Below are positions 8,928 through 17,457 of a stretch of DNA of 64,000 bases, in pieces. Below the pieces are notes generated by a model. It had not been told where the DNA came from, searched no databases, and was given only the letters and a program-made list of their open reading frames with translations. This DNA comes from Winogradskyella undariae (GTDB lineage Bacteria > Bacteroidota > Bacteroidia > Flavobacteriales > Flavobacteriaceae), in assembly GCF_013285155.1 (NCBI RefSeq), contig NZ_JABTEL010000001.1, positions 496,001 to 560,000 on the forward strand. Reading direction: 5' to 3'. Position numbers and translations under genes: made by a program. Numbering within the stretch: the stretch's first letter is position 1; each line of letters begins with the position of its first letter.

Positions 8928-8935
8928 CAAAGTTA
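8928..8935 (-). promoter_or_regulatory. -7 box for the rhodanese gene
   Basis: On the minus strand this reads TAACTTTG, an exact TAnnTTTG match about 50 bases before the ATG at 8876. Confidence 0.5.
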
Positions 8936-8989
8936 CATTATAATTGCGTTCTACTTAAAAATCTTGTAAATTTAGTATTTTACCTCACT

Positions 8990-9559
8990 ATGAAACCAGA
9001 GACACGTCAACAAGAAATTATTAGAGTAGCTGCTAAACTCTTCAAAGAAAAAGGTTACAGTGCGGTCACCATGCGAGATTTGGCAACGGCTATGAATATA
9101 AAAGCAGCAAGTCTTTACAATCACATCAATTCTAAACAAGATATATTAGAAAGTATTATCATTTCTATTGCAGAACAGTTTACAGAAGGCATGTCTTCTG
9201 TAAGAGAAAGCAATGCTACTTGCATCGAAAAGTTAAAAGAAATTATAGCGTTGCATGTAGAAGTATCTAGTACCAATATTTATGGTATGGCTGCTTTAAA
9301 TCACGATTGGATGCATTTAGAAGCTCGATTAAATTACTACAAAAAGTTGCGTAGCGATTACGAAAATGATTTCAGAAATATTCTTATTGAAGGTATAAAA
9401 GCTGGTGAAATTTCAGACATAAAACCAGATGTAATGATGTTTTCAATCTTAACAACCTTACGTTCGCTTTATTTATGGATACCGAAAAAGGAAGATGTAA
9501 ATCTTCAAGAACTATCTAGTAACCTCAATGAAATTCTTATAAAAGGAGTCATAAAATAG
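8990..9559 (+). CDS. TetR-family regulator, likely repressor of the paa genes
   Basis: A 189-residue protein with an N-terminal TetR helix-turn-helix (RQQEIIRVAAKLFKEKGYSA, then TMRDLATAMNIKAASLYNHI) and a divergent all-helical ligand domain. It lies directly upstream of paaE, and a near-perfect palindrome fills the space between them, which suggests local control of the paa genes. In other bacteria paa repressors of this family (PaaR) respond to phenylacetyl-CoA. The same ligand here is inference. Confidence 0.88.
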   Translation: MKPETRQQEIIRVAAKLFKEKGYSAVTMRDLATAMNIKAASLYNHINSKQDILESIIISIAEQFTEGMSSVRESNATCIEKLKEIIALHVEVSSTNIYGMAALNHDWMHLEARLNYYKKLRSDYENDFRNILIEGIKAGEISDIKPDVMMFSILTTLRSLYLWIPKKEDVNLQELSSNLNEILIKGVIK

Positions 9560-9575
9560 ATTTAAATTTATTTAC

Positions 9576-9583
9576 TAACTTTG
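9576..9583 (+). promoter_or_regulatory. -7 box of the paaE promoter
   Basis: TAACTTTG matches TAnnTTTG exactly. Transcription would start near 9590, next to or inside the palindrome at 9591-9608. No TTTG is present at the -33 position. Confidence 0.6.
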
Positions 9584-9590
9584 TCAAACA

Positions 9591-9608
9591 AACTAACAAG
9601 TGTTAGTT
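9591..9608. promoter_or_regulatory. Probable TetR operator in front of paaE
   Basis: AACTAACA-AG-TGTTAGTT is an 18-base inverted repeat with perfect 8-base arms and a 2-base centre. It sits just downstream of the -7 box and before the paaE ATG at 9629. Size and symmetry fit a TetR dimer site, and binding there would block initiation. I saw no second full copy in the window. Confidence 0.6.
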
Positions 9609-9628
9609 AAGTGTTTTTAAAAATACAT

Positions 9629-10702
9629 ATGGCACAGTTTTATAAGCTTAAAATTCAAGATATATACAAGGAAAACGAAGATACTTCTGTTATAACCTTT
9701 TATGTTCCTATAGAATTACAAAATACATTCAAATTTCGTCAAGGTCAGCATTTAACTCTAAAAGCAGACATTAACGGAGAAGATGTGCGTCGTTCGTATT
9801 CACTTTGTTCAAGTCCATTAGATAGTCAATGGAAAGTTGCTGTAAAGCTCATTCCTGGTGGGAAATTCTCAACTTATATAAACGAAACGCTAAAAACGGG
9901 TGACCAATTAGAAGTGATGGCACCAAGCGGTACATTTGGTGTAGAAGTCAACGCATCAAATCCCAAAAACTACTTGTTTTTCGCAGCAGGAAGTGGCATT
10001 ACACCAGTTTTGTCTATGGTTAAAGCACATTTGCAAGCAGAACCAAATTCTACATGTAAATTATTTTACGTTAATAAAACCGCAAAATCCATTATCTTTA
10101 AAGAAGAACTAGAACAATTAAGAAACACTTATTTCGGAAGATTTGAAATTTATTATTTCTTAACCAAAGAACGTAGAGATATTGAATTATTAAACGGAAG
10201 ATTCGATGATGAAAAGATGAAGATTCTTACCAATACGTTTATCGATATTCCAGATACAAGTGAAGTATTTTTATGTGGTCCAGAAAAAATGGTAAACTAC
10301 GTAAGCGCGTATTTAATAAATAAAGGATTACCAAAAGAACTGATACATTCTGAGTTGTTTGTAACCGGACTTTCAGATGAAGACATTAAGCGAGCAGAAC
10401 GTCTAGCAAAACAAAATGTAGAAGGAACCGAAGTGGTTATCGTCGATGGGGGAAAAGAATTCACCTTCACCATGACTAAAGAATACGATAATATCCTCGA
10501 CGCAGCCTTAGGCGCAGGAGCAGATTTGCCATTCGCCTGCAAAGGTGGTGTTTGTAGCACCTGCAAATGCGAAGTGAAAGAAGGCGCAGTCGAAATGAAA
10601 ATAAATTACGCATTAAGCGATAAAGAAGTCTCACAAAACCTAGTCTTAAGTTGCCAAGCAGTACCAACAACAGAAAAGGTAATTGTAGATTTTGATGTAT
10701 AA
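9629..10702 (+). CDS. paaE: Phenylacetyl-CoA 1,2-epoxidase reductase subunit PaaE
   Basis: PaaE passes electrons from NADPH through FAD and a [2Fe-2S] centre to the PaaAC oxygenase. The FAD domain has RRSYSLCSSP, and the NAD(P) domain has FAAGSGITPVLSM and FLCGPEKMV. The C-terminal plant-type ferredoxin has CKGGVCSTCKCEVKEG plus a fourth Cys in LVLSCQAVP. I chose ATG 9629 (MAQFYKL, 357 residues) because the frame from 9611 opens with GTG directly after the operator. It is first in the paa series; paaE before paaA differs from the E. coli order. Confidence 0.96.
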   Translation: MAQFYKLKIQDIYKENEDTSVITFYVPIELQNTFKFRQGQHLTLKADINGEDVRRSYSLCSSPLDSQWKVAVKLIPGGKFSTYINETLKTGDQLEVMAPSGTFGVEVNASNPKNYLFFAAGSGITPVLSMVKAHLQAEPNSTCKLFYVNKTAKSIIFKEELEQLRNTYFGRFEIYYFLTKERRDIELLNGRFDDEKMKILTNTFIDIPDTSEVFLCGPEKMVNYVSAYLINKGLPKELIHSELFVTGLSDEDIKRAERLAKQNVEGTEVVIVDGGKEFTFTMTKEYDNILDAALGAGADLPFACKGGVCSTCKCEVKEGAVEMKINYALSDKEVSQNLVLSCQAVPTTEKVIVDFDV

Positions 10703-10798
10703 TAAATCCTTTTGTAGAAAAATATCTCTATAATTTGTCATTCCTGTGTAAATAGGAATCCACTATAAACTAATAACAATTCACTAACAACAAACAAG
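10703..10798. repeat. Gap with one degenerate GTCATTCCTG-type hairpin repeat
   Basis: At 10737-10763 lies a short palindrome GTCATTCCTG...AGGAATCC. It belongs to the same family as better copies at 13818, 15685, 20001 and 28091. Nothing else is recognised between paaE and paaA. Confidence 0.7.
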
Positions 10799-11755
10799 AT
10801 GAGTGAAGAACAAATAAAAAATCTAGAAGTACAATTCGAAGCACGTATCGCAAGAGACGAGAAAATCGAACCAAAAGATTGGATGCCAGAAAAATACCGT
10901 AAAACGCATATTAGGCAAATGTCGCAACACGCACATTCCGAAATTGTAGGGATGCTTCCCGAAGGAAATTGGATTACAAGAGCACCTTCTTTGCGACGTA
11001 AAGTAGCACTTTTAGCAAAAGTTCAAGACGAAGCTGGTCACGGTTTATATCTCTATTCGGCATGTGAAACCTTAGGGATTTCTCGCGATGAGTTATACGA
11101 TCAATTGCATTCAGGTAAAGCAAAATACTCTTCCATCTTTAATTACCCAACAGTAACTTGGGCAGATATGGGAGCTGTAGGTTGGTTAGTCGATGGCGCT
11201 GCAATTATCAATCAAGTGCCATTATGTAACACTTCTTATGGACCATACGCAAGAGCAATGGTTCGTGTATGTAAGGAGGAAAGTTTTCACCAACGTCAAG
11301 GTTACGAAATCATGATGAAGTTGGCAAACGGAGCACCTGAGCAAAAAGAATTAGCACAAGATGCTTTAAATCGTTGGTGGTGGCCAAGTTTAATGATGTT
11401 AGGTCCTACAGATGCAGAATCTATTCACACGGAACAATCCATGAAATGGAAGTTAAAACGAAAATCTAATGACGATTTACGTCAGCAATTTATAGATCAA
11501 ACGGTTCCTCAAGCCGAATTAATCGGACTTACAATTCCTGATCCAGATTTAAAATGGAACGAGGAACGCCAAAGCTATGATTTCGGTGAAATTAATTGGG
11601 ACGAGTTCTGGCAAGTCGTAAAAGGCCATGGACCAATGAATAAAGAACGCATGAAAGCTAGAGTTGGTGCATGGGAAGAAGGAGAATGGGTTAGAGATGC
11701 GGCTATGGCACATGCCGAAAAGAAGCAAGCAAGAAAACAAAAACAAGCAATTTAA
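10799..11755 (+). CDS. paaA: Phenylacetyl-CoA 1,2-epoxidase catalytic subunit PaaA
   Basis: The 318-residue di-iron subunit epoxidises the ring of phenylacetyl-CoA. Ferritin-like iron motifs are visible: [14 protein letters not shown] (ExxH) and [15 protein letters not shown] (second ExxH). [20 protein letters not shown] and [13 protein letters not shown] are family signatures. Length matches E. coli PaaA. It is followed by paaB and paaC, with which it forms the oxygenase. Confidence 0.97.
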   Translation: MSEEQIKNLEVQFEARIARDEKIEPKDWMPEKYRKTHIRQMSQHAHSEIVGMLPEGNWITRAPSLRRKVALLAKVQDEAGHGLYLYSACETLGISRDELYDQLHSGKAKYSSIFNYPTVTWADMGAVGWLVDGAAIINQVPLCNTSYGPYARAMVRVCKEESFHQRQGYEIMMKLANGAPEQKELAQDALNRWWWPSLMMLGPTDAESIHTEQSMKWKLKRKSNDDLRQQFIDQTVPQAELIGLTIPDPDLKWNEERQSYDFGEINWDEFWQVVKGHGPMNKERMKARVGAWEEGEWVRDAAMAHAEKKQARKQKQAI

Positions 11756-11851
11756 ATTTTATCGTCAATTCGAGAGATTTTCTGTCAGTTTATGCGCAGT
11801 CGAAATCAAAGAAAATTATATCGAGAATAAGATGAAACAAAACATATAATT
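11756..11851. repeat. Gap with a degenerate CGTCA-TTCGAG hairpin repeat
   Basis: From about 11761 to 11830 the sequence runs CGTCAATTCGAGAGATTTTC ... TATCGAGAA. This is a copy of the TTCGAG...TATCGAGAA palindrome family with extra sequence (TTTATGCGCAGTCGAAAT) in its loop. It separates paaA from paaB. Confidence 0.6.
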
Positions 11852-12142
11852 ATGTCTGATAAAAAAAACTGGCCACTTTGGGAAATCTTTGTAAGAAGTA
11901 AAAATGGATTAGAACATCGTCATTTTGGAAGTCTTCATGCAGCAGATGCAGAAATGGCATTAGAAAATGCAAGAGATGTGTACACAAGACGAAATGAAGG
12001 AGTGAGTATTTGGGTCGTAGAATCTAAAAATATCACAGCATCAAATCCAGAACACAATGGTGAAATGTTTGAGCCTGCTCAAGATAAAGTCTATCGTCAC
12101 CCAACATTTTATGATTTACCGGACGAAGTAAAACATATGTAA
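11852..12142 (+). CDS. paaB: Phenylacetyl-CoA epoxidase subunit PaaB
   Basis: A 96-residue small subunit needed for the PaaABCE complex to work in vivo; it has no catalytic residues. WPLWEIFVRSKNGLEHRHFG, HAADAEMALENARDVYTRR and EGVSIWVVESKNI are diagnostic. It lies between paaA and paaC as in other paa operons. Confidence 0.97.
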   Translation: MSDKKNWPLWEIFVRSKNGLEHRHFGSLHAADAEMALENARDVYTRRNEGVSIWVVESKNITASNPEHNGEMFEPAQDKVYRHPTFYDLPDEVKHM

Positions 12143-12328
12143 TTGGAGCAAAGCTCGAATTACAATTCCCACGAAAGTGGGAAACTGATCAATTGAATCT
12201 AAATCTCATTCAGAGCAAAGTGAAGAATCTCATTATTAATAAGAACGTCACTTCGAGTGATTTGTGAGGAACGAGCAAATCGTATCGAGAAGTAATTAAA
12301 TAGATACCCATTTTTATGGGCACTTAAA
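12143..12328. repeat. Gap packed with four short palindromic repeats
   Basis: Between paaB and paaC I see four elements: ATTCCCACGAAAGTGGGAA (12165-12183); a TCATTCAGAGC...GAATCTCA copy (12206-12233); a CGTCACTTCGAGTG...TATCGAGAAG hairpin (12246-12292); and a small hairpin ACCCATTTTTATGGGC (12305-12321) ending about seven bases before the paaC ATG. No reading frame of note. Confidence 0.8.
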
Positions 12329-13081
12329 ATGAAACAAAACCTATACAACTATATATTAGGAATCGCAGACAACAGTCTAATCCTAGGACAAAGACTAGGA
12401 GAGCTCACAGGACATGGACCAAGCCTAGAAACAGATATCGCTTGCACCAATATCTCATTAGATTTATTCGGACAAGTACGAAGCTATTTTCAATACGCAG
12501 CAAAAATTGCAGGAGATAACAGAACTGAAGATGATATAGCAATGCTTCGTAAAGAACGAGAATATGTAAATGTATTGTTGGTAGAACAACCCAATAGAGA
12601 TTTTGCATATACCATGGCACGTCAGTTCTTATTCGATATATATCATTTATTATTTTTACAGAAATTAGAAAAAAGTAAAGATTTAACTTTATCTGCTATT
12701 GCAACAAAATCAATTAAAGAAGTGAGTTATCATGAACGTTTTTCAGGAGACTGGATAAAACGTTTAGGAGATGGTACAGAGGAAAGTAAAACAAAAATGC
12801 AAGATGCTATTGATGGTTTGTGGACCTATACTGATGAGTTATTTCATCAAACCGAAGCAGATAAAGCAATGGTTGCAGAAGGAATTGGTGTTGATGTAAC
12901 AAAACTTAAAGAGACCTATTATAAAAAGGTAAATGAAATTTTAGAAGAAGCAACACTCGAAATCCCGGAATCAAAATGGTTTCAAAAAGGTGGAAAAGAA
13001 GGCGTTCACACCGAACATTTAGGGTATTTATTAGCAGAGCTTCAATATATGCAACGTGCGTATCCTAATATGGAATGGTAA
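12329..13081 (+). CDS. paaC: Phenylacetyl-CoA epoxidase structural subunit PaaC
   Basis: A 250-residue ferritin-like partner of PaaA. It forms the heterodimer core but lacks a working di-iron site. Typical motifs are ADNSLILGQRLGELTGHGPS, DIACTNISLDLFGQVRSYFQ, SYHERFSGDWIKRLGDGTEE and HTEHLGYLLAELQYMQRAYP. Length equals E. coli PaaC. Confidence 0.97.
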   Translation: MKQNLYNYILGIADNSLILGQRLGELTGHGPSLETDIACTNISLDLFGQVRSYFQYAAKIAGDNRTEDDIAMLRKEREYVNVLLVEQPNRDFAYTMARQFLFDIYHLLFLQKLEKSKDLTLSAIATKSIKEVSYHERFSGDWIKRLGDGTEESKTKMQDAIDGLWTYTDELFHQTEADKAMVAEGIGVDVTKLKETYYKKVNEILEEATLEIPESKWFQKGGKEGVHTEHLGYLLAELQYMQRAYPNMEW

Positions 13082-13249
13082 CACAAATTCCTCAGAAGGC
13101 AGATAAACCTTTAGGTTCAGCAAAGCTAATCTCATAATCGAAAAAGTAAAAGTTAGTCGGTTAAACATGACGTCACTTCGAGTGATTCCGATTTTTTTAT
13201 CGGAATGGTATCGAGAAGTAATAAAGCAAAATTCCCGTTTTCACGGGAA
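13082..13249. repeat. Gap with a CGTCACTTCGAG hairpin and a start-adjacent hairpin
   Basis: A repeat CGTCACTTCGAGTGATTCCG...TATCGAGAAG occupies 13171-13218. The small hairpin ATTCCCGTTTTCACGGGAA fills 13231-13249 and abuts the paaD start at 13250. AAACCTTTAGGT near 13105 recurs around 18340. Confidence 0.8.
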
Positions 13250-13753
13250 ATGAATATGACAACAGAACAAAACATAGACCAAATCTTAATTCCAATTCTG
13301 GAACAGGTTTCAGATCCTGAAATCCCAGTATTATCTATCATGGATATGGGAGTGGTACGTACTGCAGTCATAGAAAATAATATTGTAAAAGTAGAAATTA
13401 CACCAACGTATAGTGGTTGTCCAGCGATGGATGTTATTGGAGACGATATTAAAGCCGCATTAAAAGTGGCAGGATACCACTCTGAGATAGAATTAATTCT
13501 TGCACCAGCTTGGACCACCGATTGGATTACACCAAGAGGAAGAAAAGCATTAGAAGATTATGGCATAGCAGCACCTTTAAACGCAGAAGCAGATAAAGAT
13601 GTATTGCTTAATGATAAAAGGATAGTGAAGTGCACCAATTGTGGTTCACAAAACACAAGATTAGTAAGTCAGTTTGGTTCCACAGCATGTAAAGCACAGT
13701 TTCAATGTGACGATTGCCAAGAACCATTTGATTATTTTAAATGTCTAAAGTAA
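13250..13753 (+). CDS. paaD: Phenylacetate pathway iron-sulfur assembly protein PaaD
   Basis: PaaD is a MIP18/DUF59-type protein needed to mature the iron-sulfur centre of PaaE. The N-terminal DUF59 part has EQVSDPEIPVLSIMDMGVVR and PTYSGCPAMDVIGDDI. The C-terminal zinc ribbon has CTNCGSQNTRLVSQFGSTAC followed by CDDC. I start at ATG 13250 (167 residues), with ATG 13256 as alternative. The longer frame from 13205 is read through the upstream repeat and is rejected. Confidence 0.94.
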   Translation: MNMTTEQNIDQILIPILEQVSDPEIPVLSIMDMGVVRTAVIENNIVKVEITPTYSGCPAMDVIGDDIKAALKVAGYHSEIELILAPAWTTDWITPRGRKALEDYGIAAPLNAEADKDVLLNDKRIVKCTNCGSQNTRLVSQFGSTACKAQFQCDDCQEPFDYFKCLK

Positions 13754-13860
13754 AGGAACTTCAATTCGAGTAAAATTGTTTTTTAGCAATTTTGTATTGA
13801 GAATATATAAAAGTTTTGTCATTCCTGCGAAGGCAGGAATCCACAATAAAAGAAAAACAT
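13754..13860. repeat. Gap with two different hairpin repeats
   Basis: A degenerate TTCGAGTAAAATTG...CAATTTTGTATTGAGAA hairpin (about 13760-13803) is followed by GTCATTCCTGCGAAGGCAGG... (13818-13844). The second element contains an ATG-like frame giving MSFLRRQEST, which would be a false N-terminus for the next gene. Confidence 0.8.
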
Positions 13861-14643
13861 ATGAATAAAAGCATTCTTTTAAAAATAGAAAATAAAATAG
13901 CGTACATCACGCTAAACAGACCAGAAGTGTTCAACAGTTTTAACCGTGAAATGGCATTTTTGCTTCACGATACTTTAGATGCTTGTGAAACAAATGATGA
14001 GGTTAGAGCAATTGTTCTTACTGGAAATGGAAAAGCATTTTGTGCAGGACAAGATTTAAAAGAAGTTACGGATCCAGATTTAAATCCTGGATTCAAAAAA
14101 ATATTAGAAGAGCATTATAATCCAATAATTACTAGAATTAGAAATATTAAAAAACCAGTAATTGCAGCTGTAAACGGAGTTGCAGCAGGAGCAGGAGCAA
14201 ATATTGCTTTAGCTTGTGATATTGTTGTTGCACATGAAAAAGTAAGTTTCATTCAAGCGTTTAGTTTAATAGGTCTGGTTCCAGATAGTGCCGGAACATT
14301 CTTTTTACCAAGATTAATCGGATTTCAAAAAGCATTAGCATTAGCCATGTTAGGCGATAAAATTTCAGCAGAAGAAGCAGAGAAAATGGGAATGATTTAT
14401 AAAATGATTCCATTAGAAAGTTTTGAAGAAGATGTCAATAAGTTAGCTTTGAAACTGGCAAACATGCCTACAAAAGCATTGGGTATGATTAAAGAATTAT
14501 TCAATAAATCGATGACCAATGATTTAGAATCTCAATTAGCGTTGGAGTCTAAGTTACAAATTGAAGCCGCACAAAGTGAAGATTATAAAGAAGGAGTCGC
14601 AGCATTTATTGAAAAGAGAAAACCAAATTTTAAAGGAAATTAA
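13861..14643 (+). CDS. paaG: 1,2-epoxyphenylacetyl-CoA isomerase PaaG
   Basis: A crotonase-fold enzyme of 260 residues that converts ring-1,2-epoxyphenylacetyl-CoA to oxepin-CoA. Motifs: NRPEVFNSFNREM, GKAFCAGQDL (oxyanion region), AAVNGVAAGAGANIALACD, and the catalytic Asp in GLVPDSAGTF, matching GLIPDCGGTW of E. coli PaaG. The start at 13861 (MNKSILLKIENK) is preferred; the longer frame from 13816 begins inside a repeat. Confidence 0.94.
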   Translation: MNKSILLKIENKIAYITLNRPEVFNSFNREMAFLLHDTLDACETNDEVRAIVLTGNGKAFCAGQDLKEVTDPDLNPGFKKILEEHYNPIITRIRNIKKPVIAAVNGVAAGAGANIALACDIVVAHEKVSFIQAFSLIGLVPDSAGTFFLPRLIGFQKALALAMLGDKISAEEAEKMGMIYKMIPLESFEEDVNKLALKLANMPTKALGMIKELFNKSMTNDLESQLALESKLQIEAAQSEDYKEGVAAFIEKRKPNFKGN

Positions 14644-14697
14644 TTAACGTCAGTTCGAGTGAAATTGCTTTTTTTGCAATTTTGTATCGAGAACAAT
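14644..14697. repeat. CGTCAGTTCGAG hairpin between paaG and the dehydratase gene
   Basis: A clean copy occupies 14648-14694: CGTCAGTTCGAGTG, AAATTGC, T-rich loop, GCAATTT, TGTATCGAGAAC. It ends three bases before the next ATG. Confidence 0.85.
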
Positions 14698-15633
14698 ATG
14701 AACAAACAAACACTCATAGAAGCGCACAACCGAATAAAACCTTTTATTCACCAAACACCAGTGCTAACCTCAGAATTGCTAAATAAAGAGGCAGGCTGTA
14801 ATCTATTTTTCAAATGTGAGAACTTTCAAAAAATGGGAGCCTTTAAAATGCGAGGAGCAGCAAATGCAATTCTTTCACTTTCTGATGCGGAAAGAGAACG
14901 TGGTGTGGTAACACATTCCTCAGGTAATTTTGCCCAAGCAGTTTCATTAGCAGCTCAAAAGTTACATGTGAAGGCATACATTGTAATGCCAGAAAATGCA
15001 CCACAAGTCAAAAAAGATGCAGTTAAAACTTATGAGGGTGAAATCATAGAATGTGAATCGACACCTCAAGCAAGAGAAGCAACAGCTAATAAAGTTAAAG
15101 AGGAAAAGGGAACATCATTTTTACACCCATCTAATCAAGATGAGGTTATTTATGGTAATAGTACAGCAGCAATTGAATTATTAGAAGAGCAACCAGATTT
15201 AGATATTATCCTAGCACCTGTTGGTGGAGGAGGTCTTATTGCAGGAACTGCTTTGGCAACACATTATTTCTCTGAAAAATGTAATGTAATTGGTGCCGAG
15301 CCTAAAGCTGTTGATGATGCATATCGATCATTAATTTCGGGTCAAATAGAAACGAATCTAAGTTTTAATACCATTGCAGATGGACTTCGAACAAATTTAG
15401 GCGATCGTAATTTTCCAATTATTCAAAAACATGTAGAGAAAATAATATGTGTAGAGGAAGAGGAAATTATCAATGCCATGCAGTTGATTTGGGAACGTAT
15501 GAAGATTATTGTAGAACCATCAAGTGCAGTAGCTTTTGCAGCTGTATTAAATAACAAAGAAGAATTTGCAACTAAAAACATCGGAATTATTATTTCTGGT
15601 GGTAATGTAGATGTGAAAAATCTGCCATTTTAG
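14698..15633 (+). CDS. PLP-dependent threonine/serine dehydratase or serine racemase family
   Basis: A 311-residue fold-type II PLP enzyme without an ACT domain, the size of catabolic threonine dehydratase (TdcB) and serine racemase. The PLP lysine is in CENFQKMGAFKMRGAANA. HSSGNFAQAVSLAA binds substrate, APVGGGGLIAGTAL binds phosphate, and IVEPSSAVAFAAVL is near the C-terminus. It probably deaminates Thr or Ser to 2-oxoacids; racemase activity cannot be excluded. It sits inside the paa run although it is not a paa enzyme. The start is ATG 14698, since the frame from 14659 runs through a repeat. Confidence 0.85.
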   Translation: MNKQTLIEAHNRIKPFIHQTPVLTSELLNKEAGCNLFFKCENFQKMGAFKMRGAANAILSLSDAERERGVVTHSSGNFAQAVSLAAQKLHVKAYIVMPENAPQVKKDAVKTYEGEIIECESTPQAREATANKVKEEKGTSFLHPSNQDEVIYGNSTAAIELLEEQPDLDIILAPVGGGGLIAGTALATHYFSEKCNVIGAEPKAVDDAYRSLISGQIETNLSFNTIADGLRTNLGDRNFPIIQKHVEKIICVEEEEIINAMQLIWERMKIIVEPSSAVAFAAVLNNKEEFATKNIGIIISGGNVDVKNLPF

Positions 15634-15726
15634 ATAACTGTCACCCTGAGCGCAGTCGAAGGGTATCAATAAAAAAAATAATTTGTCATTCCTGCGTAGG
15701 CAGGAATCCACAATAAAAGTAAAAAC
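15634..15726. repeat. Gap with two short repeats
   Basis: TGTCACCCTGAGCGCAGTCG... (15640-15667) belongs to the GAGCGCAGTCGA family. GTCATTCCTGCGTAGGCAGG... (15685-15711) belongs to the GTCATTCCTG family. The paaH ATG follows 15 bases later. Confidence 0.8.
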
Positions 15727-16914
15727 ATGAACATAGGAATTATAGGTTCAGGAACCATGGGAAGCGGCATCGCACAAGTAGCAGCAACTTCTGGTTGTCA
15801 AGTAAAATTGTACGACACCAATCAAGGAGCTTTAGATAAAGCAAAAGCTTCATTAGAAAAAATATTGAATCGTTTAATTGAAAAAGGAAGAATAGATACT
15901 GCTGAAAAAAAGAGAATAGAATCTAATATTTCTTATGTAGATACATTAATAGATTTAGCAGATTCTAATCTAACTATCGAAGCGATTATTGAAAACCTAG
16001 ATATTAAGAAAAAAGTATTTTCAGAATTAGAAACTTATGTGTCTGACGATTGTATTATTGCATCAAATACGTCAAGTTTATCAATAGCATCAATTGCAGC
16101 ATCACTTAATAAACCAGAGCGTTGTGTAGGTATTCACTTTTTCAATCCAGCACCTTTAATGAAGTTGGTTGAGGTCATTCCAGCCATTCAAACATCTAAA
16201 GCAGTACTTGAAAAAGCGATTCAAACAATTTCCGATTGGAAAAAAATAGTAGCAGTTGCCAAAGACACGCCAGGGTTTATAGTCAACAGAGTCGCAAGAC
16301 CATTTTATGGTGAAGCCTTAAGAATATACGAAGAAGGGTTAGCAGACTTTGCAACCATTGATCATAGTCTAAAATCTTTAGGTGATTTCAGAATGGGACC
16401 ATTTGAATTAATGGATTTCATAGGAAACGATGTCAATTACACCGTAACCGAAACCGTATTTACCGCCTTCTATTTCGACCCAAGATATAAGCCTTCATTT
16501 ACTCAAAAACGTTTTGCTGAAGCAGGTTACTTAGGACGTAAATCTGGAAAAGGTTTTTATGATTATGATAAAAGCGGCAAAATAATTGAGGCAAATCACG
16601 CAAACACAAAGACTTTTGAAACTTATGAAGACGAAGAGTCTTTGAAAAATCAAATTTTTAATCGTGTTTTAGTTATGCTAATCAACGAAGCCGCAGATGC
16701 CTTATTTTTAAACATCGCATCGGCAGAAGATATAGATATTGCCATGACAAAAGGAGTTAATTATCCAAAAGGATTATTAGCCTGGGCAGACGAAAAAGGA
16801 ATCGATTGGTGTGTGCAAAAAATGGACGAATTATATAACGAATATCACGAAGATAGATACCGTTGTAGTCCATTATTACGTAACATGAATAAAGAAAATA
16901 AAACGTTTTTTTAA
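15727..16914 (+). CDS. paaH: 3-hydroxyadipyl-CoA dehydrogenase PaaH
   Basis: An NAD-dependent 3-hydroxyacyl-CoA dehydrogenase of 395 residues. The Rossmann loop is MNIGIIGSGTMGSGIAQVAA, and the catalytic His-Glu region is CVGIHFFNPAPLMKLVEVI. A first C-terminal domain (TPGFIVNRVARPFYGEALRI) is followed by a second (from about 300, NRVLVMLINEAADALF, GVNYPKGLLAWAD). It oxidises 3-hydroxyadipyl-CoA to 3-oxoadipyl-CoA before the PaaJ thiolase. Confidence 0.93.
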   Translation: MNIGIIGSGTMGSGIAQVAATSGCQVKLYDTNQGALDKAKASLEKILNRLIEKGRIDTAEKKRIESNISYVDTLIDLADSNLTIEAIIENLDIKKKVFSELETYVSDDCIIASNTSSLSIASIAASLNKPERCVGIHFFNPAPLMKLVEVIPAIQTSKAVLEKAIQTISDWKKIVAVAKDTPGFIVNRVARPFYGEALRIYEEGLADFATIDHSLKSLGDFRMGPFELMDFIGNDVNYTVTETVFTAFYFDPRYKPSFTQKRFAEAGYLGRKSGKGFYDYDKSGKIIEANHANTKTFETYEDEESLKNQIFNRVLVMLINEAADALFLNIASAEDIDIAMTKGVNYPKGLLAWADEKGIDWCVQKMDELYNEYHEDRYRCSPLLRNMNKENKTFF

Positions 16915-17032
16915 TATAACGTCAGTTCGAGTGAAATTGCTTTTTCTGCAATTTTATATCGAGAACAAGTGAGGCTTCTCGATACAATTCCGATGAAAAA
17001 TCGGAATCATTCGAAGTGACGAAATAATAAAT
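16915..17032. repeat. Gap with two hairpin repeats in opposite orientation
   Basis: A CGTCAGTTCGAGTG...TATCGAGAAC copy (16920-16966) is followed by an inverted CTTCTCGATAC...TTCGAAGTGACG copy (16975-17021). Similar head-to-head pairs occur at 26686/26743 and 27981/28035. The paaI ATG follows 12 bases later. Confidence 0.85.
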
Positions 17033-17437
17033 ATGAAACCAGAACAAATTCCACATAAAATGCTATCACAAGATGCCTACAGCACGTGGCTAGGAATAGA
17101 AATCCTTGAAAGTGAACTAGGACGTTGCAAAGTAGCAATGACTATTAGAAAAGAAATGCTAAACAGTATGGGTAAAGCGCATGGAGGAATTAGTTATTCT
17201 TTAGCAGATACAGCTTTCGGATTTGCAGCAAACACACATGGTAAATATGCAGTTTCTATAGAAACCAGTATTAATCATATTGAAGCATTAGAAGAAGGCG
17301 ATTATATTACCGCAGAATCTGTTATTGAAAATGTGAAAAATAGATTAGGTTTTAATATTATCGAAGTCAAAAGAGGAAATGAGTTAGTAGCACTTTTTAA
17401 AGGTGTTGCTTACAGAACACAAAAAGATTGGGAGTAA
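17033..17437 (+). CDS. paaI: Hotdog-fold acyl-CoA thioesterase PaaI
   Basis: A 134-residue hotdog thioesterase. MGKAHGGISYSLADTAFGFA carries the catalytic Asp/His-Gly region typical of PaaI, and SIETSINHIEALEEGDYI follows. It is thought to hydrolyse dead-end ring-hydroxylated phenylacetyl-CoA and so free CoA in the cytoplasm. Confidence 0.93.
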   Translation: MKPEQIPHKMLSQDAYSTWLGIEILESELGRCKVAMTIRKEMLNSMGKAHGGISYSLADTAFGFAANTHGKYAVSIETSINHIEALEEGDYITAESVIENVKNRLGFNIIEVKRGNELVALFKGVAYRTQKDWE

Positions 17438-17457
17438 AATAGTAAAAATATAAAATT

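Noticed and set aside
13816..13860. N-terminal MSFLRRQEST extension of PaaG
   Set aside because: These residues come from a palindromic repeat that occurs in several gaps. PaaG orthologs begin at the MNKSILLKIENK equivalent.
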